From NCBI GenBank assembly GCA_902493915.1, contig CABUQY010000026.1, forward strand, positions 1 to 23,112: 23,112 nucleotides of DNA. Reading direction: 5' to 3'. Below are positions 1-7,533 of the stretch, piece after piece (positions within the stretch are counted from its first letter, which is position 1; each line of letters starts with the position of its first letter). The stretch is from an uncultured Collinsella sp. Lineage in GTDB: Bacteria > Actinomycetota > Coriobacteriia > Coriobacteriales > Coriobacteriaceae. The translations under genes and the position numbers were made by a program. The notes under the pieces are model-generated. The model was not told the DNA's origin, searched no databases, and worked only from the letters and a program-made list of their open reading frames with translations.

Positions 1-1049
1 GCAATCTCCCAAACAAGCGCCAATCCAAGCCCCGCGCCGCCGTATGCTCTGCTGCGGGACTTGTCGACGCGAAAGAACGGTTGGAAGATACTCTCACGGT
101 ACTGCTTTGGTATTCCCGGGCCCTGGTCCTCGACTCGCAGGAACACGTTGCTGTCGTTGTCGCTGATGGAGACGTTGACAGTCGAGCCGGAGCGGCTGTA
201 ACGGATGGCATTTTCGACCAGATTGAACACCAGCCGATAGAGGAGCGTATCACTTCCGGTTATCAGAGCATCTCCGGTGCAATCGAGGGTTACGTCCTTA
301 TTTTCGGCAAGTGGCGCAAGATCGGTGAGGACCTCTTCGGACAAGGGGCCAAGTTCGACATCGTCCTCGCAAGGAACGCTGCGGAGCTCACTCATCTCGA
401 GCAATACCTTGGCCATTCGAGACATGCGCTCGGTTTGTTCTTGTAGCAGGCCGAGCAGCTCGGCCGTTTCGGGTTGCAAACCGGGGTGCTCGGAGATGAA
501 TAGTTCAATCTGTGCTTGCATAAGGGCGAGCGGGGTGCGCAGCTCGTGTGCGGCGTTGCCGGTAAACTGACGCTGTGCAGAGAACCCCTCGCCAAGACGG
601 GCGATCATGTCGTTGAAAGAGGCGCTGCATCGTTGTAGCTCGGTGGGTACATCTTCACTGAGTCTGATTTCGCTTAGGTTGTCAGGCTGCACGCGCTCCA
701 CCTGGGCGGCAAAATCCCGTAGCGGCTTGAGCGCGTGGCCGCTCACAAAGTATGCCAGCACGCCGCCAAGGAGTGTGACTCCAGCCGTGATGTACCAGGC
801 TGTCGCGCCAAAAGATTCCTGTGCGTCGTTTACGACGATCGTGACCTTGTCATCGAGGGCCGTTTTCGTTGGGTCGAACGCCTGAGGCGAATTCGCGCCG
901 GCAGCGTTAAAGGCCGAGATGTCACTGCCGATGGCATCCATGTAGCGCATGCCCGTATAACCGACCAGGCAGTTCGTCAGCACGCATGTCGCACACGTGA
1001 GCAGTGCCGTCATAATCGTTATGCGCCATTGCAGCGAAAGCCCTTTCAT
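1..1049 (-). CDS. Sensor histidine kinase, 3' end cut by window edge
   Basis: Membrane sensor kinase of a two-component system; 349 codons are visible and the stop lies beyond base 1. Translation of the minus strand shows a first membrane segment at about residues 10-31, a short extracytoplasmic loop (32-83), a second membrane segment (84-104), a HAMP-like linker (105-155) and the phosphorylation site His168 in GNAAHELRTP. The ATPase domain follows, with the N box NLVENAIRYS near 277-286, EDQGPGIP near 307-314, FQPFFRVD near 322-329 and the G2 box GGAGLGLAL near 337-345, so only the last few dozen residues are missing. The ATG at 1049-1047 overlaps the stop of the upstream response regulator as ATGA, which implies translational coupling. 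The ligand cannot be told. The divergent redox operon next door is a possible target, but this is inference. Confidence 0.93.
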   Translation of the reverse strand, partial: MKGLSLQWRITIMTALLTCATCVLTNCLVGYTGMRYMDAIGSDISAFNAAGANSPQAFDPTKTALDDKVTIVVNDAQESFGATAWYITAGVTLLGGVLAYFVSGHALKPLRDFAAQVERVQPDNLSEIRLSEDVPTELQRCSASFNDMIARLGEGFSAQRQFTGNAAHELRTPLALMQAQIELFISEHPGLQPETAELLGLLQEQTERMSRMAKVLLEMSELRSVPCEDDVELGPLSEEVLTDLAPLAENKDVTLDCTGDALITGSDTLLYRLVFNLVENAIRYSRSGSTVNVSISDNDSNVFLRVEDQGPGIPKQYRESIFQPFFRVDKSRSRAYGGAGLGLALVWEI

Positions 1050-1720
1050 TCTCCACCCTCCATAACGTAGCCCTCTCCAATCCGATTGCGAATCGGGTCG
1101 TATCCCAAAGCAATGCGTAGCTTTTTGCGGAGTGACGAGATATGAACGCGGGTTGCGTTGCTAAAGCTGTTCACGGTGCAATCCCAAACGTGCTCGATAA
1201 GCTCCTCTTGACTTACCGGACGCCCCTGATTAAGCATCAGGTATTCTAAGATTCCCGTTTCCTTGCGCGTAAGAGATAAAGCCTCGCTGTCCACGGAAGC
1301 GATGCGCGCCTTGGTGTCAAAGCGGAGCTTTCCGCAGGTTAAAACTATGTCGCTTTGTGTAAAGCGTCTGAGGGTAAGGCTGCGAATCCTTGCCGCAAGC
1401 TCGTCCAGATGAAACGGCTTGGTGAGGTAATCGTTGGCGCCGGCATCGAGTCCGGCGACTTTATCGGATACTCCGCCACGTGCGGACAGAATCAGTACCT
1501 TGGTCTCGCAGTCGGTTTTCCTAAGTTCCCTGAGCACAGTCATGCCGTCGATACGGGGGAGATTGAGGTCGAGTACCACGAGGTCGAAGGCCTCAACGTC
1601 CAGTAGGTCGAGCGCCTCCTGTCCGTCGTGACAGCAGTCGACGCTGTACGCCAAGTTTCGCAAACTGCGCGCGATTGCGTCACACAGCGCCCGCTCGTCT
1701 TCGACGATCAAAATACGCAT
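1046..1720 (-). CDS. OmpR/PhoB-family response regulator
   Basis: DNA-binding response regulator of 224 residues, partner of the downstream kinase. The receiver domain (about 1-115) has the acidic pair in VEDE, the phospho-acceptor Asp51 in VVLDLNLP and the conserved Lys101 in LTKPF. A winged-helix effector domain (about 125-220) ends with the typical TRVHISSLRKKL recognition segment. An upstream in-frame ATG exists at 1738, but the ATG at 1720 is chosen because AAGGAG lies seven bases before it and because family members start with MRILIVEDE. The stop overlaps the kinase start. The gene diverges from the CXXC/polyferredoxin/thioredoxin operon across a gap of about 90 bp, so control of that operon is plausible but unproven. 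Confidence 0.95.
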   Translation of the reverse strand: MRILIVEDERALCDAIARSLRNLAYSVDCCHDGQEALDLLDVEAFDLVVLDLNLPRIDGMTVLRELRKTDCETKVLILSARGGVSDKVAGLDAGANDYLTKPFHLDELAARIRSLTLRRFTQSDIVLTCGKLRFDTKARIASVDSEALSLTRKETGILEYLMLNQGRPVSQEELIEHVWDCTVNSFSNATRVHISSLRKKLRIALGYDPIRNRIGEGYVMEGGE

Positions 1721-1750
1721 AACAGTCTCCTTGCACATTCCAAATCGCGC

Positions 1751-1778
1751 TTAACACGGATTTTATAGTCGATATGGT
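1751..1778 (+). promoter_or_regulatory. Candidate promoter of the redox operon
   Basis: TTAACA at 1751-1756, a 16-base spacer and TATGGT at 1773-1778 make a plausible sigma-70-type promoter about 30 bases before the microprotein start. TTTATA at 1762-1767 reads TATAAA on the other strand and could be the -10 of the divergent regulator gene, but no good -35 accompanies it. Confidence 0.35.
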
Positions 1779-1810
1779 CCAATGGTCGCGTAACGAAAGG
1801 AGTGGTCGAG

Positions 1811-1957
1811 TTGTTCAAAGCGGTAAAACCCGTGGTACAGGTCGCTTTGTTGATCGTCGGAATTGCCATGGTGTGCTTTGGTGTTATGCGTGGCGAGGCG
1901 GATGCCGTGCTGGCCAAAGCGATTAGGCTGTGCTTGGAGTGTATCGGAATTGGATAA
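1811..1957 (+). CDS. CXXC-motif membrane microprotein (CD1871A-like family)
   Basis: A 48-residue protein starting at TTG, so it is easily missed by gene finders. AAAGGAG at 1796-1802 sits eight bases before the TTG. The sequence is a short basic N terminus (MFKAVKP), one hydrophobic helix (about residues 8-27), a GEADAVLAKA stretch and a C-terminal CLECIGIG containing the CXXC pair Cys41/Cys44. This layout matches the small CD1871A-type CXXC proteins found beside 4Fe-4S and thioredoxin-like genes in Firmicutes and Actinobacteria; that assignment is from memory of the family. The last eight bases overlap the start of the next gene, so translation is probably coupled. It may be a redox-active or metal-binding accessory of the two downstream proteins, but its function is not established. 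Confidence 0.8.
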   Translation: MFKAVKPVVQVALLIVGIAMVCFGVMRGEADAVLAKAIRLCLECIGIG

Positions 1958-2852
1958 AAGAGAAAACACTGCGTCGCATGTTTTGGCCCGATTTCGCGGA
2001 TTCATTCAGGCGGCGGCGACGCTCGTCACCAACATTCACCTGCCAAACTTTGCCAAAGGTGGCATCTATCAGGGCGCGGGAAAAACAGTCTGCGTACCTG
2101 GACTTAACTGCTATTCGTGCCCCGCGGCATCGGGTGCGTGCCCCATCGGGTCGTTCCAGTCGGTGGTAGGTTCATCCAAGTTCAACTTTTCTTACTACGT
2201 CACCGGTACGCTCATTTTGCTCGGCGTGCTGCTGGGACGCTTTGTATGCGGCTTTCTGTGTCCGTTTGGCTGGCTGCAGGAGCTGCTTCATAAGATTCCC
2301 AGCAAAAAGTTTTCGACGAAAAGGCTCAAGGCGCTTACGTATATCAAATACGTTGTACTGCTATTTGCCGTGGTATTGCTGCCTGTGCTGGTGGTCAACG
2401 ATCTGGGGATGGGAGATCCGTTCTTTTGCAAGTACATCTGTCCCCAGGGTGTGCTCGAGGGCGCCATTCCGCTGGCGGCTGCCAATGCCGGAATTCGATC
2501 TGCGCTGGGACATCTCTTTACTTGGAAACTTGCCGTTCTCATTGCCGTGGTAGTGTTGAGCGTTTTGTTCTACCGCCCCTTCTGCAAATGGATTTGTCCA
2601 CTCGGCGCATTCTATGCGCTCATGAATAGGGTGTCCTTGTTGGGGATTCAGGTCGACGCGTGCAAATGCATCTCGTGCGGCAAGTGTTCAAGGGTTTGTC
2701 AGATGGACGTCGATGTGGTCCGCGCGCCCAATCATGCCGAATGCATCCGGTGCGGAAAGTGCATCGGGGCCTGTCCCGTCGATGCCATCAGCTATCGCTA
2801 TGGCCTAGATGTGTCGGCGGAAAAGCTCCCCTTGACCGCCGATAAAAAGTAA
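1950..2852 (+). CDS. NapH/YccM-like membrane 4Fe-4S polyferredoxin
   Basis: Integral membrane electron-transfer protein of 300 residues. The chosen start is TTG at 1950, with GGAG at 1936-1939, overlapping the end of the microprotein gene; the frame is open further upstream, but that part is microprotein DNA in another frame. Four or so membrane helices (about 85-105, 132-150, 192-208 and a weaker one) carry three CxxxCP motifs (C100/C104, C160/C164, C212/C216) of the NapH/NosR/YccM type. An N-terminal Cys group (C48, C54, C57, C64) precedes them. Two classic ferredoxin clusters end the protein (C240, C243, C246, C250 and C265, C268, C271, C275). The likely role is moving electrons across or along the membrane to the thioredoxin-like lipoprotein encoded 29 bases downstream. 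Donor and acceptor are inferred. Confidence 0.9.
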   Translation: MDKRENTASHVLARFRGFIQAAATLVTNIHLPNFAKGGIYQGAGKTVCVPGLNCYSCPAASGACPIGSFQSVVGSSKFNFSYYVTGTLILLGVLLGRFVCGFLCPFGWLQELLHKIPSKKFSTKRLKALTYIKYVVLLFAVVLLPVLVVNDLGMGDPFFCKYICPQGVLEGAIPLAAANAGIRSALGHLFTWKLAVLIAVVVLSVLFYRPFCKWICPLGAFYALMNRVSLLGIQVDACKCISCGKCSRVCQMDVDVVRAPNHAECIRCGKCIGACPVDAISYRYGLDVSAEKLPLTADKK

Positions 2853-2881
2853 ACAAGCTTCGACAAAACGGAGGAATGACC

Positions 2882-3853
2882 ATGAAGCTTTCTAAGATTG
2901 CGGCCCTGTTTATGGTGCCGGTACTGGCCTTGTGTCTTGTGGCGTGCTCGGCACCTGGCGGCAATGCGAGCGAATCTGCGAGCTCCGATCCTAAGACCGC
3001 AGAACTCACTGCGCAGAAGCCGACCAATGCCGACGAGGCCGCCGAGCTGTATGCGAAGCTCATGCAGAAGGAGAACGAGATTTTTTCGAGTGATAACGCG
3101 CTGTGGGAAAAGGTATTCAATGCGGCAAATAAAGACTCGGCAATGATTGAGGACGGCAGCAATTACGGCGATTTTCTGCTCAAGACCATCGACGGCGCCA
3201 AGGATGAGTTCACGGCGGATGAGCTCAAGACGCTCAAGGCCGGTGCGCAGCAGATCAAGGAGATCGAGGACAAGCTCGAGAGCTTGGAGAAGGAGTTCCC
3301 CGGCTGTGGAAGCACGCCGAGCGAAGGCGAGAGCGTCGACGCTTCGACCGCTGGCATGACGGCTGGTGCCAATGCTTCGAGCGAGGCGACGAAGTTCCCC
3401 AGCTTTACGGGCAAAGACCTGGATGGCAACGACGTGAGCAGCGACGAGCTGTTCGCTAAGAACAAGGTCACCGTCATGAACTTCTGGTTCACCACGTGCA
3501 AGCCGTGCGTGGGTGAGTTGGGCGACCTTGAGGACCTGAATAAGGAGCTTGCCAAGAAGGGCGGCCAGGTCGTGGGCGTCAATTCCTTTACGCTCGATGG
3601 CAACAAGGGCGAGATTACAGATGCCAAGGACGTGCTGAGCAAGAAGGGCGTGACATATAAGAACATCTGGTTCAAGTCGGATAGCGAGGCCGGTAAGTTC
3701 ACGTCAAATTTGTTCTCGTTCCCGACAACGTATGTCATCGATCAGAATGGCAACATCGTAGGGGATCCAATCGTGGGAGCCATCAGCTCCGCCGAGCAGC
3801 GCACAGCACTCAACAAGCTTATCGATCAGGCGATTGCGAATAGCGAGCAGTAA
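2882..3853 (+). CDS. TlpA/ResA-like thioredoxin-fold lipoprotein
   Basis: Secreted lipoprotein of 323 residues. GGAGG at 2870-2874 with a seven-base spacer selects the ATG at 2882 over the ATG at 2876. A type II signal peptide ends in the lipobox LVAC (Cys22), followed by a Ser/Ala/Gly-rich linker. Residues 45-140 are charged and helical. A TlpA/AhpC-type thioredoxin fold spans about 168-320 with the redox pair Cys206/Cys209 in FTTCKPC and the cis-Pro segment SFPTTYVID. It lacks the usual Trp before the active site (WFTTCKPC rather than WCxxC next to Trp). It is the last gene of the CXXC/polyferredoxin operon and is the likely extracytoplasmic acceptor of its electrons, for thiol-disulfide or peroxide reactions. 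The final substrate is unknown. Confidence 0.92.
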   Translation: MKLSKIAALFMVPVLALCLVACSAPGGNASESASSDPKTAELTAQKPTNADEAAELYAKLMQKENEIFSSDNALWEKVFNAANKDSAMIEDGSNYGDFLLKTIDGAKDEFTADELKTLKAGAQQIKEIEDKLESLEKEFPGCGSTPSEGESVDASTAGMTAGANASSEATKFPSFTGKDLDGNDVSSDELFAKNKVTVMNFWFTTCKPCVGELGDLEDLNKELAKKGGQVVGVNSFTLDGNKGEITDAKDVLSKKGVTYKNIWFKSDSEAGKFTSNLFSFPTTYVIDQNGNIVGDPIVGAISSAEQRTALNKLIDQAIANSEQ

Positions 3854-3931
3854 AAACGCGTAAAGCATAGCGTGGATCGTGCGCCACTGTGCGAAGTAGT
3901 CCGCTACCTTTCAAGATAAGCTCCACCATAT

Positions 3932-3957
3932 AGAGGTCCCGCTCGGGACCTCTTTTT
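3932..3957 (+). terminator. Rho-independent terminator of the redox operon
   Basis: A perfect ten-base stem, AGAGGTCCCG at 3932-3941 against CGGGACCTCT at 3944-3953, is followed by a run of Ts to 3957. It lies 78 bases after the lipoprotein stop. Confidence 0.92.
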
Positions 3958-4103
3958 GGGCACTGTCCCGTTCGTTTTTTGGCGCGGTTCGTTACATTCC
4001 TCACTGGCGCCGGCAAAAAATGGGGATAGAGTAGGACAAACGCGTCGAATACGAACGGCGGAGGAGAGCGGGCAGGGTGCCTGCGCAGGAGAGGTTGCCG
4101 TCC

Positions 4104-7100
4104 ATGCTGGAGCTCAAAGGAATTTGCAAAAGGTACGTCACGCAGTCGTTTACGCAGGTGGCGCTCGACAACGTAAGCCTGTCTTTTCGCGATAACGAGT
4201 TCGTGGCCATTCTGGGTCCCTCAGGCTCGGGCAAAACTACGATGCTCAACGTTATCGGCGGACTCGACCACTTTGACTCGGGCGACCTGCTGATCGACGG
4301 TATTTCGACCAAGGACTTTCACGATCGCGATTGGGATGCCTACCGCAACAACCGCATCGGCTTTGTGTTCCAGAGCTATAACCTCATTCCGCATCAGACC
4401 ATTTTGGAAAACGTTGAGCTGGCGCTGACGCTCACGGGCGTGGGGCATGCCGAGCGCCGCCAGCGTGCGCGCGAGGCGTTGGAGAAAGTCGGCCTGGGCG
4501 AGCACGTTAACAAGCGCCCGAGTCAGCTTTCGGGCGGGCAGATGCAGCGCGTGGCCATCGCCCGCGCCCTGATTAATGATCCCGAGATTGTGCTGGCAGA
4601 CGAGCCGACCGGCGCCCTGGACTCAACGACATCCGTGCAGGTCATGGATCTGCTCAAGGACGTGGCGCGCGACCGTCTGGTGATTATGGTCACGCACAAT
4701 CCCGAGCTGGCGTACCAGTACGCTACGCGCATCGTCAATCTGGCGGACGGCAAGATTACCGACGATTCCGACCCTTTTGATGTTGCCAAGGTCACGCGCC
4801 GTGAGGCCAAGCCTACGCGCAAAACCTCGATGAGCTTTGTGACGGCGCTGGGGCTTTCTGCCCGAAACCTTATGACCAAAAAGGGCCGTACGGCCATGAC
4901 GGCCTTTGCAGGTTCGATTGGAATTATCGGTATTGCGGCAATCCTGGCGCTCTCCAATGGCGTGAACAATTACATCAAAAAGGTCGAGGAGGATACACTC
5001 TCGAGTTACCCGCTTACGATCTCCAAGCAGGACTACGACCTGTCTTCCATGATGGGCGGGCAGGGGGCTGCGGATGATGACTCGCCTGAAAACGTGGATT
5101 CGTCCGACGACGGCGCCGGCGGCAAGGCTCAGGGAACCGATAAGATTCCCGTGGTCACGGCCGTAAAGGATATGTTTGCGAGCGTTAAGTCCAACGACAT
5201 GACGAGCTTTAAGGCATGGCTCGATGCCGGTGGCGACGGCATCGATAAAGAGGTCAACGCCATTCAGTACGGCTACGGTATATCGCCGGTTGTCTATCGT
5301 GCCGGCAAGGGCGATGAGAAGCCTGTCCGGCTGGTGCCCAACGCCATGACCGAGGCCATGAGCGGAGGCGCGAGCTCGGCGGCGACGGTGAGCATGGAAT
5401 CCATGGGAACCTCGGTCTTTAACGAGATGATTGACGACCAGAGTCTGCTCGACAGCCAGTACGATGTTGTCGCCGGTCATTGGCCCACGTCTGCCAACGA
5501 AGCCGTAATGGTGCTTTCGAGCCGCGGCACGGTGGGCGATTACACGCTCTACAGCATCGGTGCGCTGGATATCGATGAGCTCAACGACCTGGTTAACAGC
5601 GCCATGACGGCTGACGGTAAGATCGAAACGCCCGAGACCGGCGCCGACTTTACCTACGACGATGCGCTGTCCACGACGTTTAAGGTGCTGTCGCCGGCCG
5701 ATGCCTATCGCAAAAACGAAGAGACCGGCATGTGGACCGACATGTCTGACGACGCCGACTTTATGGCTGCCAAGGTTGCCGACGGTATCGACGTGCACAT
5801 TGTGGGCGTGGTGCGACCTAACGAGACGGCCAATGCGAGCGCGTTGTCTCCGGGCATTGCCTATACGCATGCGCTGACTCGCCAGCTTATGGAGCGCGCC
5901 GCCGATTCACAGATTGTGCAGGAGCAACTTGCCCACCCCGAGACGGATGTCTTTACGGGCAAGTCTTTCGATGAACTGCAGGGCGAGGCCAAACAGGGCG
6001 TGGATCTGGGCAGCATGTTCAGCGTGGACGAGGCAGCGCTCAAGAGCGCGTTCTCGTTCGATGCGTCTGCACTCTCGGGTGTTGCCGGCGGTATGGACCT
6101 GTCGGGTCTTGACTTGTCCGGGCTGGACATTGACCTTTCGGGCGTAGGGAAGGATATCGACTTCAGCGACATCATGGCCAAAGCACCGACCCCAGATTTC
6201 TCGGGCATCTTTGACGGCCTGGAACTCACACCCGAGCAAATGCAGCAGGTGGGAACGCTTGCCAACCAGCTGTTTGAGGGATTTTTGCAGTCGGAGCAGT
6301 TTAAGGCGTTGTCGCCCGAGGATCTTAAGGACGCGTCGAAGCTCGCCGCCGCGTTCTCGACGTATCTTGAGAATGATGCTGTGGCGCAGCAGTGTTTGGC
6401 ACAGCTCAAGGCGCTCGGCGGCGATGCCCTGGCCGAGCGCTTGCAGCAGGCGATGACCGACTATGTGCAAAAGCAGCTGGCTCCGTATCTGCAGCAGGCT
6501 ATGGATCAGGTGACCAAGACAATCAGCGAGCAGATAGCGTCGACGGTATCGTCCCAGCTCAAGGCGGGCGCAGCGGGGCTTATGGACCAGATGGCGACGC
6601 AGATGTCGTCGAGTTTTGCCAACCTGGCGAGCGCTATGCGTGTGGATGCGAGCGCCTTTGCTCGTGCTATCCATTTCAACATGGACGCCGAGGACCTGAG
6701 CTCGCTCATGATGAGCTATGCGAAGGCGTCGAAGCTCACCTACGACAACAATCTGACCACGTTGGGCTATGCGGATGAGGCCGACCCCATCTCGGTCAAG
6801 ATTTTCCCGCGTGACTTTGAGGCCAAGGAGCGCGTACTCGACCATATCGATGCGTACAACAAACAGGTCAAAGCCGCCGGCCACGACGAGCAGGCAATCT
6901 CGTACACCGACTACATGGGCATCATCATGGGCTCGGTGACTGATATCGTGAATACCATCAGCTTGGTGCTCATCGCGTTCGTGAGCATCAGCCTGGTCGT
7001 GAGCTCCATCATGATCGGCATCATCACCTACATCAGCGTACTGGAGCGCAAGAAGGAAATCGGCATCCTACGCGCGATCGGCGCGTCAAAGCGCAACGTG

Positions 7101-7358
7101 GCCAACGTGTTCAACGCCGAGACCTTTATCGAAGGTCTTATCGCCGGCGTCTTTGCCATTGTCGTTGTGGTGCTCGTGAGCTTTCCGGTTAATACCTGGG
7201 CGCTTGCTGCCAAGCAAGTACCCAACCTGATGAGCCTGCCCGTGCAGGATGCGCTGGTACTCATCGCGATTTCGGTGCTGTTGACGGTCGTTGCCGGCCT
7301 GCTGCCTGCTCGCAGCGCATCCAAGAAGGACCCCGTCGAAGCCCTGCGCTCCGAATAA
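4104..7358 (+). CDS. ABC transporter, fused ATPase/FtsX permease with giant extracytoplasmic domain
   Basis: MacB/LolD-like ABC protein of 1084 residues. The ATPase is at 1-225: Walker A GPSGSGKTT (38-46), Q loop FQSYNL (Q90), signature LSGGQMQRV (142-150), Walker B IVLADEPTGALD (162-173), switch His198 in VTHNP. The permease starts with a membrane helix (268-287) and ends with three FtsX-type helices (about 950-977, 1007-1028, 1050-1068) and a GASKRNVANVF loop. Between them about 650 residues lie outside the membrane, including Leu/Gly/Asp repeats (LSGLDLSGLDIDLSG) and a long Gln/Ala-rich helical stretch. A GTG at 4077 in frame is an alternative start; ATG 4104 is preferred since homologues begin MLELKGICKRY. 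Such transporters usually export peptides or lipids, or work as mechanotransmitters; no substrate can be assigned. Confidence 0.93.
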   Translation: MLELKGICKRYVTQSFTQVALDNVSLSFRDNEFVAILGPSGSGKTTMLNVIGGLDHFDSGDLLIDGISTKDFHDRDWDAYRNNRIGFVFQSYNLIPHQTILENVELALTLTGVGHAERRQRAREALEKVGLGEHVNKRPSQLSGGQMQRVAIARALINDPEIVLADEPTGALDSTTSVQVMDLLKDVARDRLVIMVTHNPELAYQYATRIVNLADGKITDDSDPFDVAKVTRREAKPTRKTSMSFVTALGLSARNLMTKKGRTAMTAFAGSIGIIGIAAILALSNGVNNYIKKVEEDTLSSYPLTISKQDYDLSSMMGGQGAADDDSPENVDSSDDGAGGKAQGTDKIPVVTAVKDMFASVKSNDMTSFKAWLDAGGDGIDKEVNAIQYGYGISPVVYRAGKGDEKPVRLVPNAMTEAMSGGASSAATVSMESMGTSVFNEMIDDQSLLDSQYDVVAGHWPTSANEAVMVLSSRGTVGDYTLYSIGALDIDELNDLVNSAMTADGKIETPETGADFTYDDALSTTFKVLSPADAYRKNEETGMWTDMSDDADFMAAKVADGIDVHIVGVVRPNETANASALSPGIAYTHALTRQLMERAADSQIVQEQLAHPETDVFTGKSFDELQGEAKQGVDLGSMFSVDEAALKSAFSFDASALSGVAGGMDLSGLDLSGLDIDLSGVGKDIDFSDIMAKAPTPDFSGIFDGLELTPEQMQQVGTLANQLFEGFLQSEQFKALSPEDLKDASKLAAAFSTYLENDAVAQQCLAQLKALGGDALAERLQQAMTDYVQKQLAPYLQQAMDQVTKTISEQIASTVSSQLKAGAAGLMDQMATQMSSSFANLASAMRVDASAFARAIHFNMDAEDLSSLMMSYAKASKLTYDNNLTTLGYADEADPISVKIFPRDFEAKERVLDHIDAYNKQVKAAGHDEQAISYTDYMGIIMGSVTDIVNTISLVLIAFVSISLVVSSIMIGIITYISVLERKKEIGILRAIGASKRNVANVFNAETFIEGLIAGVFAIVVVVLVSFPVNTWALAAKQVPNLMSLPVQDALVLIAISVLLTVVAGLLPARSASKKDPVEALRSE

Positions 7359-7389
7359 TGCGACAAAGGGACAGTCCCTTTGTCACATT
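7357..7389. repeat. Palindromic intergenic repeat, TGTGACAAAGGG type, copy 1
   Basis: GACAAAGGGA (7362-7371) and TCCCTTTGTC (7375-7384) form a perfect stem with a CAG loop, extended outward to AATG/CATT with one mismatch. It overlaps the end of the ABC transporter gene. Two relatives occur at 13543-13575 and 13857-13885. There is no T run, so it is more a repeat family than a classic terminator, though it may stop transcription or protect the 3' end. Confidence 0.75.
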
Positions 7390-7415
7390 GAGACCCTTGC
7401 GAAAACGGGGTCTAA

Positions 7416-7431
7416 TTACCGTTCGGCAGGT
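7416..7431. promoter_or_regulatory. Putative TetR operator, copy 1 (upstream of MFS 1)
   Basis: TTACCGTTCGGCAGGT is the reverse-oriented form of the palindrome at 9659-9672 (CTACCG, two bases, CGGTAG) with two changes. It lies 118 bases before the first MFS gene. The assignment rests on recurrence of the motif in the two control regions of the same island. Confidence 0.55.
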
Positions 7432-7458
7432 TAAGAACTCCCTCTCCCCGCTTAATGC

Positions 7459-7487
7459 TTGACGAAGAGTCCTCTGGTTTATATACC
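7459..7487 (+). promoter_or_regulatory. Candidate promoter of MFS transporter 1
   Basis: TTGACG at 7459-7464, a 17-base spacer and TATACC at 7482-7487 (or TATATA at 7480-7485 with 15 bases). The -10 overlaps the putative operator at 7483-7500, which fits repression by a TetR-family protein. The TTG of the -35 box also opens a longer reading frame for the MFS gene, which is not believed. Confidence 0.55.
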
Positions 7488-7500
7488 TATCGGTAGGCAT
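7483..7500. promoter_or_regulatory. Putative TetR operator, copy 2 (over the MFS 1 -10 box)
   Basis: ATACCTATCGGTAGGCAT is near-palindromic about CCTATCGGTAGG. It shares CGGTAGG and the flanking ATACC with the operator at 9659-9676, but its half-sites are closer together. Its position over the -10 box suggests repression. Confidence 0.5.
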
Positions 7501-7533
7501 ATAGGATGTATTGCCGATAGAAATGGAGCAACC

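Noticed and set aside
4623..5870. 415-codon open frame on the minus strand inside the ABC transporter gene
   Set aside because: It is antisense to a gene with clear domains and its translation is rich in Arg/His/Val/Gly with no recognisable motif, which is usual for the reverse strand of high-GC genes.
7459..7533. Upstream TTG extension of MFS 1 (25 extra codons)
   Set aside because: The TTG is part of a good -35 box, there is no ribosome site before it, and the extra residues are not like an MFS N terminus; ATG 7534 has GGAG.
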